Assembly: GCA_015057705.1 (NCBI GenBank)
Contig: SVDU01000004.1
Location: 1 to 64,000, forward strand
Length of the DNA: 64,000 bases
Direction of reading: 5' to 3'
Origin: Paenibacillaceae bacterium
GTDB lineage: Bacteria > Bacillota > Clostridia > Lachnospirales > Lachnospiraceae
Of the stretch, positions 1-8,900 are shown in pieces. Under the pieces are notes generated by a model. It saw nothing but the letters and a program-made list of their open reading frames with translations, did not search any database and had not been told where the DNA came from. A program made the position numbers and the translations under genes. The stretch's first letter is position 1. Every line of letters starts with the position of its first letter.

Positions 1-54
1 GTTGAACAAAGAAAAACCCCAAACCCCTCATGAGTGAGGGGCAGGGGAGTTGAG

Positions 55-79
55 AGTGTCGAAGACACTTTTTTATTTT
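55..79 (+). terminator. Rho-independent terminator of an upstream gene
   Basis: The six-base stem AGTGTC/GACACT has a 3-base loop and is followed by a T-rich run. A larger GC-rich hairpin lies just upstream (stem 24-30 with 35-41, possibly extended by 17-20 with 44-47). Together they look like the 3' end of a gene whose coding part lies left of the window. Confidence 0.7.
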
Positions 80-99
80 AAATCTTAAAAAGAAAGGAT

Positions 100-195
100 G
101 TGCCTGTTTTGGATAGTGGTAATTGTCACAGTTGTATGAAACGGATGATGGCAGTATATGATATCGGTGACAGGCAGTCTTTGCCTGTTACTTAG
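100..195 (+). CDS. possible 28-31 residue peptide with a CxxC motif
   Basis: This short open frame begins at GTG 100 or TTG 109 and ends at TAG 193-195. It contains the pair NCHSC followed by KRMMAVYDIG. A GA-rich stretch (AGAAAGG at 91-97) could serve as ribosome site for TTG 109, but the spacing of about 11 bases is long. The frame overlaps a region of strong RNA pairing (144-228), so it may be chance. If real, it would be a leader peptide ahead of the Mg2+ ATPase. I recognise no family. Confidence 0.18.
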   Translation: MPVLDSGNCHSCMKRMMAVYDIGDRQSLPVT

Positions 196-228
196 TTGTG
201 CTGTTCAGCCATATATTACGGCCATCAT
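144..228 (+). promoter_or_regulatory. possible three-way-junction RNA in the ATPase 5' leader
   Basis: The outer stem GATGATGGC (144-152) pairs with GCCATCAT (221-228) and continues with TATATG (155-160) to CATATA (210-215). Inside are one arm at 166-191 (GGTGACAGGCA with TGCCTGTTAC) and a small hairpin GCTG-TT-CAGC at 200-209. The nested pairing looks like a folded RNA rather than chance. I could not match it to a known riboswitch class. Confidence 0.35.
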
Positions 229-275
229 TCTCAAAAGCACGTTTTTTGATAATGGTGGTTTTTTTGTGCCCAATT

Positions 276-468
276 TTGGGTTATTAATTATTTTGAAAGT
301 GAGGTGAGGAGAATGGATGCAGACGGAAGTAGTGGCGCGGCCCCCGGGAAGCGAAGTAGCAGGAGTGATTTAGATGGAGACGTACACTTGTCTGCACCAG
401 GCACCTGAACCCAATACGCTTCTCTTGGCTGCCATAATTTTTGAAATTACAAACTATAATTATGGAGG
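276..468 (+). promoter_or_regulatory. candidate cis-regulatory leader RNA with a Shine-Dalgarno-sequestering hairpin
   Basis: Nested complementary segments can close a long aptamer-like domain: TTGGGTT 276-282 with AACCCAA 408-414, AGGTG 302-306 with CACCT 402-406, and TGCAGAC 318-324 with GTCTGCA 390-396. Immediately downstream, CCATAATT (432-439) pairs with AATTATGG (458-465). This buries the first two bases of the GGAGG ribosome site (464-468) of the ATPase gene. The layout, aptamer then SD-blocking hairpin, is that of a translational riboswitch. Mg2+ transporters often carry M-box leaders, but I do not see the conserved M-box core, so the class is left open. Confidence 0.42.
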
Positions 469-476
469 TAGAAACC

Positions 477-3185
477 ATGAAGAAGATTTTTTTAAACAAA
501 GAAGGGAATGGGAGACTTTTGGCCGATCATTCCCGTTACAATGAAACAAAACAGAGACTGATAAAGGCTTCTGATGGAAATACAAAACAGGTATTGAATG
601 CATTGGGAACCTTTGAAGACGGACTCACAGAGGAAATGGCAGAGGAATCCAGAGAAACCTATGGAAACAATGTGATCACACATGGTAAGAAAGACTCCAT
701 ATGGAAACGGATCTGGGCTGCATTTGTTAATCCATTTACTTCAATCCTGTTCCTTCTGACGGTGGTCTCTTTATTCACCGATATTATTTATGCAGAGCCC
801 CAGAATAAAAGCTATACAACCGTTATCATTATCACTACCATGGTAATGATATCCGGGATTCTCCGTTTTGTTCAGGAAACAAGAAGCGGCAATGCTGCAG
901 CCAGATTATCTCAGATGATTCACACCACCACCTGTGTGGAGCGAAAGGAAGCCGGCAGGCAGGAAATTCCCTTAGAGGATGTGGTTGTGGGGGATATTTT
1001 ACATCTCTCAGCAGGAGATATGGTGCCTGCAGATGTACGGATCCTCAGCTCCAAGGATTTATTTGTGAGTCAGTCTGCACTGACTGGAGAAAGTGAGCCA
1101 GTGGAAAAGCTTGCTGTAAATCATACAGATACCAAGGTGCTTACTGAGATTACGGACCTGGCGTTTATGGGAACCAATGTGATCAGTGGAAGCGCAAAAG
1201 CAGTTGCAGTTGCAGTTGGAAATGATACCGTGCTTGGAACGGTTGCTAAGGAATTGACGGTAAAACCGCCCATGACCGGTTTTGAACGGGGAGTGAATTC
1301 AGTCTCCTGGGTACTGATCCGTTTCATGCTCATTATGGTACCCATTGTACTTTTTGTTAATGGATTTACCAAAGGTGACTGGCTGGATGCCACACTCTTC
1401 GCTATCTCCATAGCAGTGGGGCTGACCCCTGAAATGCTGCCTATGATTGTAACCACATCTCTTGCCCGGGGAGCGGTTGCCATGAGCAGAAAAAAGGTGA
1501 TTATTAAAAATTTAAACGCAATCCAGAATTTAGGCTCCATAGACATCCTCTGTACGGATAAAACCGGAACACTGACTCAGGATAAGGTGGTTTTGGAATA
1601 TCATCTCGATATCCATGGAAATGAAGATGACAGAGTTCTCCGTCACGCATTCTTAAACAGCTATTATCAGACAGGGCTTAAAAATCTTATTGATTTGGCA
1701 ATTATTTCAAAGAACCGCGAGCTTGAGAATATCCATCTTGAAACTGGATATACAAAGGTGGATGAAATTCCCTTTGATTTCAACCGCCGCCGTATGAGTG
1801 TAGTGGTATCGGATTTAAACGGTAAGACTCAGCTGATCACAAAAGGAGCTGTAGAAGAAATGCTCAAATGCTGCTCCTTTGCAGAATATAATGGTAATGT
1901 TGAGCCGCTTACAGAAGAGATCCGTGAATTTATTTTATCTAAATCCAATGAGCTCAATGCCGATGGAATGCGTGTAATAGCAGTGGCTCACAAGACAAAT
2001 CCGGCACCGGAAGGTCAGTTTTCTGTCTCCGATGAGACGGATATGGTGCTGATCGGATATCTGGCTTTTTTAGATCCGCCCAAAGAAACCACTGCCCAGG
2101 CAATCAAAGCACTTTATGAGCATGGTGTGGATGTTAAAATACTGACTGGTGATAATGAGAAGGTTACCTGCTGTATCTGCAGACAGGTGGGACTTCCGGT
2201 CAATGAGCTTTTACTTGGCTCTGAGATTGATGATCTTGATGACAAAACGCTGGCAGAAAAAGCCGAGAGTATAACTGTTTTTGCAAAATTATCACCTGCC
2301 CAGAAAGCCAGAGTGGTAAGAGTTCTCAGAGAAAATGGTCATATGGTGGGCTACATGGGGGATGGAATTAATGACGCTTCCGCCATGAAAGCATCGGATG
2401 TGGGCATCTCGGTTGATACTGCAGTGGATATCGCCAAAGAATCGGCTGATGTGATTCTTCTTGATAAGGATTTAATGGTACTGGAATCGGGAATTATAGA
2501 AGGCAGAAAGACTTATGCCAATATGATAAAGTATATAAAGATGACAGCTTCTTCCAACTTCGGAAATATGTTTTCCGTGCTGGCAGCCAGTGCATTCCTT
2601 CCCTTTCTTCCTATGGCATCCATTCATCTGATTTTATTGAATCTGATTTATGATGTTTCCTGCACGGCCATACCGTGGGATAATGTTGACAGAGAGTATT
2701 TATTAAAGCCAAGAAAATGGGATGCATCGTCTGTGGGACGTTTTATGGTCTGGTTAGGACCTGCCAGCTCTGTTTTTGACATAGCCACTTATTTACTGAT
2801 GTATTTTGTCATCTGTCCGGCAGTATGCGGCGGGCTTATGTTCCATCAGATTACGGATCCGGCAATGCAGGCTCTCTTTATCGCAACGTTTCAGGCGGGA
2901 TGGTTTATCGAATCCATGTGGAGCCAGTCACTGGTTATTCATATGATCAGAACACCTAAAATACCATTTATTCAGAGCTGGGCTTCTAAACAGGTGGTAT
3001 GCCTTTCCTTTGCAGGGATTGCAGTTCTTACTATGATCCCATTCACTCCTGTGGCACAGGCATTAAAGCTGGCAAGACTGCCCGGAATCTATTTTGCATG
3101 GCTGGCACTGATTGTAGTCTGCTATATGGTGCTTGCCACTGTTTTAAAAACAGTTTATATTAAACGGTACGGAGAATTGTTGTAA
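477..3185 (+). CDS. mgtA: magnesium-translocating P-type ATPase (MgtA type)
   Basis: This is a membrane ATPase that imports Mg2+ at the cost of ATP (P-type class IIIB). The protein shows the phosphorylation motif DKTGT with the aspartate near residue 361, the actuator motif TGES, the hinge motif GDGIND near residue 627, and hydrophobic segments at both ends. The length of about 902 residues fits MgtA/MgtB. An upstream TTG at 441 keeps the frame open, but GGAGG at 464-468 lies 8 bases before ATG 477, so 477 is the likely start. The long folded leader suggests control at the RNA level. MgtA is favoured over Ca2+ pumps by overall layout, including its N-terminal region. Confidence 0.9.
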   Translation: MKKIFLNKEGNGRLLADHSRYNETKQRLIKASDGNTKQVLNALGTFEDGLTEEMAEESRETYGNNVITHGKKDSIWKRIWAAFVNPFTSILFLLTVVSLFTDIIYAEPQNKSYTTVIIITTMVMISGILRFVQETRSGNAAARLSQMIHTTTCVERKEAGRQEIPLEDVVVGDILHLSAGDMVPADVRILSSKDLFVSQSALTGESEPVEKLAVNHTDTKVLTEITDLAFMGTNVISGSAKAVAVAVGNDTVLGTVAKELTVKPPMTGFERGVNSVSWVLIRFMLIMVPIVLFVNGFTKGDWLDATLFAISIAVGLTPEMLPMIVTTSLARGAVAMSRKKVIIKNLNAIQNLGSIDILCTDKTGTLTQDKVVLEYHLDIHGNEDDRVLRHAFLNSYYQTGLKNLIDLAIISKNRELENIHLETGYTKVDEIPFDFNRRRMSVVVSDLNGKTQLITKGAVEEMLKCCSFAEYNGNVEPLTEEIREFILSKSNELNADGMRVIAVAHKTNPAPEGQFSVSDETDMVLIGYLAFLDPPKETTAQAIKALYEHGVDVKILTGDNEKVTCCICRQVGLPVNELLLGSEIDDLDDKTLAEKAESITVFAKLSPAQKARVVRVLRENGHMVGYMGDGINDASAMKASDVGISVDTAVDIAKESADVILLDKDLMVLESGIIEGRKTYANMIKYIKMTASSNFGNMFSVLAASAFLPFLPMASIHLILLNLIYDVSCTAIPWDNVDREYLLKPRKWDASSVGRFMVWLGPASSVFDIATYLLMYFVICPAVCGGLMFHQITDPAMQALFIATFQAGWFIESMWSQSLVIHMIRTPKIPFIQSWASKQVVCLSFAGIAVLTMIPFTPVAQALKLARLPGIYFAWLALIVVCYMVLATVLKTVYIKRYGELL

Positions 3186-3267
3186 AAAAATAAGATAAGA
3201 AACCAGAAAATATGATATACTGATCTCATCAAATAGTTAACTGCAAGATATAGAAAGGGAGATCCAA

Positions 3268-3576
3268 ATGAAAATCATTATGTATGGGGCAGAAATCTGT
3301 CCGGATTGTGTAGCAGCAAAGGCTCAGCTGGGGGAATTTACCACAGTCCAGCTGGATTACAGGAATATCACAGAGAATACTGCAACATTAAAAGAATTTC
3401 TTCGCCACCGGGATCATGATGAGATGTTCAAACCGGTTGTGGAAGAGGGCAGAATCGGAATTCCTCTTTTTATTCTGGAAGATGGAACTCAGACCTTTGA
3501 TATCGCTGATTTTATGGATGATGTCAAATCCCAACCGGTTCAGAATGCCTGTTCCATTGATGGAAAAGGGTGCTGA
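3268..3576 (+). CDS. glutaredoxin-related small thiol protein
   Basis: This is a 102-residue thioredoxin-fold protein. It has a CPDC active-site pair at residues 11-14 after a first beta strand, and an IGIPLF segment that supplies the cis-proline loop. A further C-terminal pair (ACSIDGKGC) ends the chain. It should act in the cytoplasm as a thiol-disulfide oxidoreductase. AAAGGGAG precedes ATG 3268. It sits 82 bases after the ATPase and 26 before the flavin reductase-like gene, so the two small redox genes may be co-transcribed. The physiological partner cannot be read from the sequence. Confidence 0.8.
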   Translation: MKIIMYGAEICPDCVAAKAQLGEFTTVQLDYRNITENTATLKEFLRHRDHDEMFKPVVEEGRIGIPLFILEDGTQTFDIADFMDDVKSQPVQNACSIDGKGC

Positions 3577-3602
3577 TTAACAATTATATCAGGAGGTAAT
3601 TT

Positions 3603-4112
3603 ATGAACACGTTTCAAACTATAACTGCAAAAGAGTTTAATTACAATCCATTTCAGTTAATTGGGGATGAATGGATGCTGATTACTGCTGAAAAAGACGG
3701 GAAGGTAAATACTATGACGGCTTCCTGGGGCGGACTCGGGATTTTATGGAACAGAAGTGTTGCCTATGCTGTGATCAGACAGAGCCGTTTTACAAAAGAA
3801 TTTGTTGACGGTGCAGATCATTTTTCCCTCTCGTTTCTGGATCATAAAGCATATGCAAAAGAACTGGGGTATTTAGGCAGCGTATCAGGAAGAGACGAAG
3901 ATAAGATAAAAAAGACCGGAGTAACAGTAAATCATGAAGACGGTGTGCCGTTTATTGATGAAGCGTCCAAAGTTTTAATCTGCGAGAAACTCTTTGTAAC
4001 AGATATGAAACCGGAGAACTTTATAATTCCAGAAATAGACACTAAATTTTATGCAGATAAAGATTATCATTATCTGTATATTGGAGGCATCACAAAGATA
4101 CTGAGCAGATAA
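3603..4112 (+). CDS. flavin reductase-like FMN-binding protein
   Basis: The 169-residue protein matches the flavin reductase/FMN-binding split-barrel family. It shows an N-terminal strand with MLITAEKDGKVNTMTASWG, a central RQSRFTKEFVDG segment typical of the flavin phosphate region, and a C-terminal YLYIGGITKIL strand. Members bind FMN and act as NAD(P)H:flavin reductases or small oxidoreductases. A strong AGGAGG precedes the ATG. Its position right after the glutaredoxin-like gene suggests a shared redox role. The substrate is unknown. Confidence 0.8.
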   Translation: MNTFQTITAKEFNYNPFQLIGDEWMLITAEKDGKVNTMTASWGGLGILWNRSVAYAVIRQSRFTKEFVDGADHFSLSFLDHKAYAKELGYLGSVSGRDEDKIKKTGVTVNHEDGVPFIDEASKVLICEKLFVTDMKPENFIIPEIDTKFYADKDYHYLYIGGITKILSR

Positions 4113-4181
4113 ATGACCGGCAGGCATACATAGGATTCCAAAAATGACGCATCCTAATTAAAAAATGAAAGGAGCCTGTTT

Positions 4182-4316
4182 ATGCCAAAAGACAGTCAGC
4201 CGGATAATAAGGAAGCCAGAATGGAAAAATGCAATGGTCAGACGCCTCTTACAAGAGAAAATCAGAATAAGAATAAAAATGCGAAGCGTAAGTCCATTAA
4301 GCACAATGATGTCTAG
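4182..4316 (+). CDS. 44-residue basic hydrophilic small protein
   Basis: This short gene starts at ATG 4182 behind AAAGGAG and ends at TAG 4314-4316. A clean terminator follows within 30 bases. The product begins MPKDSQPDNKEARMEK and continues with an Asn/Lys-rich stretch (ENQNKNKNAKRK). It has no hydrophobic segment and one cysteine. The good ribosome site plus dedicated terminator argue for a real gene. I do not recognise a function; a nucleic-acid-associated or intrinsically disordered small protein would fit the composition. Confidence 0.65.
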   Translation: MPKDSQPDNKEARMEKCNGQTPLTRENQNKNKNAKRKSIKHNDV

Positions 4317-4339
4317 CGACTCATTGTAAAATCATAAGC

Positions 4340-4374
4340 AAGCCCCGGAGCTCAAACCTCTGGGGCTTTCGTTT
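4340..4374 (+). terminator. Rho-independent terminator
   Basis: AAGCCCCGGAG (4340-4350) pairs with CTCTGGGGCTT (4358-4368) with one G-T pair, followed by TTCGTTTG. It closes the small-protein gene. Confidence 0.85.
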
Positions 4375-4452
4375 GCGCTAACTGATATTTATCACTCATT
4401 TATGTGTTTAAGCATACCATAAATGAGACTGTTGATGAAAGAGGTTTATCAG

Positions 4453-4899
4453 GTGAAAAAACTTAATTCTCAAAAGGTATTTGTACAATATCGGGATATA
4501 ATGGAACCATACGGGCCTGTAAAGGGCAGATTATATACGATTACACATTCAGATATAACCGCAGAACTGTTTGTGTTTGTAGCCCCTGAGTATGCAGATG
4601 ATCAATTTACCAAAATGCATGATGAGGTGAAAATTGCCTGGGAATTATATAATGAAGGAATTGCTTTAATTGGCTCTGTGATTGTTGATGGTGAGGGTGT
4701 AACCGGAGATCCATCCATAAGAAATAAGATATTCTATAACGAAATGCCTACAGCACTTCAGGCATTACGCCAGGCTGACAGATTTTTGTTTGACAAAGAA
4801 CCTGATCTGGATCAGGCACCAGTGTATATTCAATTTATCTCAGGCAATCCTGAATATAACAAAACATATGATTTTGGAGTTATTGGTATGTATCAGTGA
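4453..4899 (+). CDS. staygreen (SGR) family protein
   Basis: The protein of about 148 residues matches the staygreen domain known from plant Mg-dechelatases and their bacterial homologues. It has the hallmark run YTITHSDITAEL near the N-terminus, then a DEVKIAW segment equivalent to the DEV-AEW helix, and a GSVIVDGEG strand. In plants the enzyme removes Mg2+ from chlorophyll a. Bacterial homologues exist in non-photosynthetic species, where the natural substrate is unclear. AAAGAGG at 4438-4444 lies 8 bases before GTG 4453, so this start is preferred over ATG 4423. The gene stands alone between two terminators. Confidence 0.8.
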   Translation: MKKLNSQKVFVQYRDIMEPYGPVKGRLYTITHSDITAELFVFVAPEYADDQFTKMHDEVKIAWELYNEGIALIGSVIVDGEGVTGDPSIRNKIFYNEMPTALQALRQADRFLFDKEPDLDQAPVYIQFISGNPEYNKTYDFGVIGMYQ

Positions 4900-4935
4900 A
4901 AATCAGCGGTGATGTTTGATCTACCGGCTAAAATC

Positions 4936-4978
4936 GGGGCTGGAGCACTAAGTAATCTAGTGCGACAGCCCCTTTCTT
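4936..4978 (+). terminator. Rho-independent terminator after the staygreen gene
   Basis: GGGGCTG (4936-4942) pairs with CAGCCCC (4966-4972), with an inner stem GCACTA/TAGTGC, followed by TTTCTT. It lies between two converging genes and may also slow transcription from the right. Confidence 0.85.
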
Positions 4979-4999
4979 AAACACCCTCTGGGTTAATAG

Positions 5000-5767
5000 T
5001 TATTTTTCTACTTTTATATTATCCAAAATAAATGATTTATCTTCATTGATTACAACATCAGCTTTTATGGTCCCAATATATTGTGGTGTAACAATATTAG
5101 TGAAATAAGCTTCCATTCCTAAAGTTATATTTACTCCACTGTCAAAAGAAAATGATACATTGTTACCATAATAAATTTTTTCAAAATTCCAATTTGAATC
5201 ATTAAAGCTTTTAAGATCAATGTCATATAAATCTTTCTTATTGATAATTATATCTAAAACATTGTCACTCTGTAATTTGTAGTTAATTGCTTCATTTAAC
5301 TGTTTTTTATAATTATCCGCTGAAAAATTCATAATATTTAAAGAGTTCTTAGAGTCCTGGTAAAAACCATATAAATCCTCAATATACACTTCAGATCCAG
5401 ATTCAGTATTAAAAGAGCATAATATAATATCCTGTTGACCAATTTGAATTACTTTTAATTTAGGAAGAACAAACATTGGTGTCATATATTTGATGTCATA
5501 TTTTTTTAACTCATTTCCATATCTGACAATTATACCTTTATAATGATCAGTATTATCATTTATGCCATATACATAAAAATTCTTTTCTGGAATTTCAGCT
5601 AATAAAGGAAATTTAGATTTTTTAAATGTATCTTCATTTGTAATATTCTTATCTAATTTGTCAATATTTATTTTTTTACTTGCTTGATGTTTGCTTAAAT
5701 ATAATATGGCTATTCCAGCTAATATAACTGCTATTCCAAAATAAATATACTTTCTTTTACCGTTCAT
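5000..5767 (-). CDS. hypothetical membrane-anchored protein, AT-rich
   Basis: The 255-residue product has a short basic N-terminus, one hydrophobic segment (about residues 8-25, IYFGIAVILAGIAILYL) and then a long polar, Lys/Asn/Asp-rich outer part without cysteine pairs or a lipobox. It is probably an N-terminally anchored extracytoplasmic protein. I recognise no domain. Base composition is clearly more AT-rich than its neighbours and codons for Ile, Asn and Lys dominate, which suggests acquisition from elsewhere. GGGAG precedes the ATG. It has its own near-consensus promoter and points away from the helicase gene. Confidence 0.75.
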   Translation of the reverse strand: MNGKRKYIYFGIAVILAGIAILYLSKHQASKKINIDKLDKNITNEDTFKKSKFPLLAEIPEKNFYVYGINDNTDHYKGIIVRYGNELKKYDIKYMTPMFVLPKLKVIQIGQQDIILCSFNTESGSEVYIEDLYGFYQDSKNSLNIMNFSADNYKKQLNEAINYKLQSDNVLDIIINKKDLYDIDLKSFNDSNWNFEKIYYGNNVSFSFDSGVNITLGMEAYFTNIVTPQYIGTIKADVVINEDKSFILDNIKVEK

Positions 5768-5797
5768 ACTTATTTTCTCCCAAATATTTTAACTACT

Positions 5798-5826
5798 ATA
5801 ATAGTTTACAGATAAAATTTTGTCAA
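5798..5826 (-). promoter_or_regulatory. promoter of the AT-rich hypothetical gene
   Basis: On the minus strand TTGACA (5826-5821) is followed after exactly 17 bases by TATTAT (5803-5798). This is a near-consensus sigma-A promoter about 31 bases ahead of the start codon at 5767. Confidence 0.75.
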
Positions 5827-5836
5827 CTCATGACAA
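5820..5836. promoter_or_regulatory. inverted repeat between divergent promoters
   Basis: TTGTCA-N5-TGACAA forms a perfect 6-base dyad that covers the -35 box of the minus-strand promoter and lies just upstream of the -35 of the plus-strand promoter. It is a possible operator; no cognate regulator is evident nearby. Confidence 0.35.
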
Positions 5837-5847
5837 ATAATAATAAA

Positions 5848-5876
5848 TTGACAGGTAACGTACCATTATCTATAAT
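5848..5876 (+). promoter_or_regulatory. consensus sigma-A promoter of the Lhr-type helicase
   Basis: TTGACA (5848-5853), 17 bases, TATAAT (5871-5876): both boxes and the spacer match consensus exactly. The spacer contains the small dyad GGTA-ACG-TACC. The start codon of the helicase is 40 bases downstream. Confidence 0.85.
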
Positions 5877-5916
5877 AAAGAGATACACTTGTGAAATATA
5901 AAAAGCGGAGGCGTCT

Positions 5917-8900
5917 ATGTCAGATCATTCCATAGAACTTTTTCAAATAGATACCAGACACTGGTTTGAACGTGCACTGGGAACCCCTACCCTGGTTCAG
6001 AAACAGGCATGGCCTGAAATTGCAGCAGGCAGGCATACGCTTGTTTCCGCCCCTACCGGAACGGGTAAGACTCTGACGGCGTTTTTGATATTTCTTGACA
6101 GGCTTTTAAACGAAGCAGAAAGGGGTGAGTTAAAACAGGAACTGCAGCTGATTTATATCTCTCCTTTAAAATCCCTGGCTGTTGACATCAGGGAAAATCT
6201 CCGCCGGCCCCTGGAAGGAATTGTGGAGGAGAGAAAAAAGTCAGGGAATTATAACGGTCAGGAGCTTTTCGTGGGGATCCGAACCGGTGATACCACACAA
6301 AAAGAGCGGAATCAGATGATTAAAAAACCTCCTCACATTCTCATAACAACTCCGGAATCGCTCTATCTGATGCTGACCAGTAAATCAGGACAAAAAATCT
6401 TAAAGACAGCAAAAGCACTGATTATCGATGAGCTGCATGTGATGATTGACACCAAAAGAGGAGCCCATTTAATGCTTTCTGCAGCCAGACTGGACAAGCT
6501 TTGCAGTAAGCCTTTGCAACGGATCGGATTGTCCGCTACCATTGAACCTCTTGAGCTTGCAGCAAACTACCTGGCTCCCGGAGAGGTTTCCGTTGTGGCG
6601 CCTAAGATGAACAAGGAGATCCGGATCGAAATAAAAAGTCCATTTTCAGATAAAGGCATTCAGAGTAAGGACTCTGTCTGGAAAGACATTGCAAAAACCA
6701 TATACTCTTATATGGGAGGAACAGGCAGTTCTCTGGCATTTGTGGAAGGACGGGCATATGCAGAAAAGCTTGCCCACTTTATTAACGAGTTAGGCGGAGA
6801 AGGATTTGCCCGCACCCATCACGGGAGCTTATCCAAGGATCAGCGTTTTGAAGTGGAGCAGGCACTGCGTGATGGTTCTTTGAAACTTCTTTGTACCACT
6901 TCCTCCATGGAACTTGGAATTGACGTAGGGGAAATCAAACAGGTATTTCAGGTTGGCTGCCCCCGTTCTGTCTCCAGCACCATGCAGCGGCTGGGCCGCG
7001 CCGGGCATAATCCCGGGCGTGTCAGCGTCATGTATATGTTTCCCAGAGAGGCTTCGGAAGGCTTATTTTGCGGATTTACTGCAGAAGCGGCCAGAAGCGG
7101 GAAGATAGAAAATGCCAGACCGCCCAGACTTTGCCTGGATGTACTTGCCCAGCATCTGGTATCCATGGCATGCACCCAGGAATATGGGTTGGAAGATGTG
7201 ATGGATATTTTAGCCGGAGCCTATCCTTTTTATGAGGTAACGGCAGAGGATGTGAAAGGTGTTTTGCGAATGCTTGCAGGTGATTATGAGCATGAACGGG
7301 ATATTCCGGTAAGACCCCGGATTATTTACGACCGGATTCATAATCGGATCAGCGGAGATGCTTACAGCCGTATGCTGGCAGTCAGTGCAGGTGGAACCAT
7401 TCCTGACAGAGGCCTTTACACAGTCCGGTCAGAAAGCGGAGTCAGGCTGGGAGAACTTGATGAGGAGTTTGTCTTTGAAAGCAGAATCGGGGACCGGTTT
7501 TTACTTGGTACTTTCGCATGGCAGATTGTGAGTATCATGCGGGATACAGTGATCGTATCACAGGCAAATACTTCCGGCGCCAGGCTTCCCTTCTGGCATG
7601 GAGATATTAAGGGGCGAAAACTTGGAACCGGACTTGTATTCGGTGAGATTTTCCGCAGATTCAATGAGTCCGGCAGTTCAGAAGCTTTATATAAAGAATT
7701 AACAAAGCTTGGTTTAGATGAAGTGACAGGAGAGCGTGCCCTTGATTTTCTGCTCAGTCAGCAAAAAAGCACGGGAATCCTCCCAGATGACAGAACCATA
7801 CTGGTGGAGCACTTTATGGATGAAAACAGCAATCATCAGATGATGGTTCACTCTGTGTTTGGACGTCAGATCAATGAACCTCTGTCTCTTCTTGTGACTG
7901 AAGCAGCAAAACTTCATATGGATACTACCATTAACTGCACGGCAGATGATGATGGTTTTTTATTGTTTCCTTATGATGGAACCCCTTTACCTGATGGACT
8001 TATTTATGAAGTATCTCCTCAGAAAGCAGATGCCATTGTGGCTGCATTACTTCCGGTCACCCCTTTATTTAACATGAATTTCCGTTACAATGCCGCCAGG
8101 GCACTTCTTATGGGAGTAAGAAATCAAAAGCGTCAGCCCCTCTGGATTCAGCGAATGAAAAGCGCACAGATGCTGTCTGGCCTGGTAAAAGAGGACACCC
8201 ATCCCATACTAAGGGAGACAAAACGGGAATGTCTGGAGGACTTTTGGGATTTAAAGGGACTGCAATCTGTTTTATATGAGATACAATCAGGAAACATCCA
8301 GATACGGGAAATGTACTTGGAGACACCTTCCCCCATGTCACTGCCTTTAAGGCGCCAGACAGAAGCTTCCATGATGTATGATTATGCTCCCACGCCCCAG
8401 AGCATCCATGAGACGGTAAAGGAGGCGGTTCATGAGGCAGCTAAAATCACCCCCGAGCCTGAGCATCTGGCTCGTGTTTCCCAGAGAATGCATCTTCCGG
8501 AAGATGAGGAACAGCTTCATACACTTCTTATGATAGAAGGTGATATGGAAGCAGGAGAACTTGATATTCCCATTGAATGGCTGGAGTCCCTGGCTTTAAA
8601 AGGAAGGGCACTCTACGTAGAACCCGGTTTATGGATTGCGGCAGAACATGCCGATGAATATGAAAATGCTCTGATTAAGGGACAGAAAAATGGGGGAAAA
8701 CGTCTTGTTCAAAGAATGCTTAAATATCGGGGAGCAAAATCTTTAGAACAGACAGCTGAACGGTATCTGTGGTCAGAGGAAAAGGCACTTGATATTTTAA
8801 CTTCTTTGTGTGACCAGAAAAAAGTAATTTTACAGGATGGAGTTTATTATCACGCAGACCTTTATGACAGAGCCAGAAATGAGACTATTAAAAGCAGAAG

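Noticed and set aside
276-440. M-box Mg2+ riboswitch
   Set aside because: The GGTGAGG and ATGGAGAC pieces recall the M-box, but the conserved core order is not present by eye, so I only call an unclassified leader.
1121-1546. 141-codon open frame on the minus strand
   Set aside because: It lies wholly inside the Mg2+ ATPase gene, has low-complexity content and no ribosome site.
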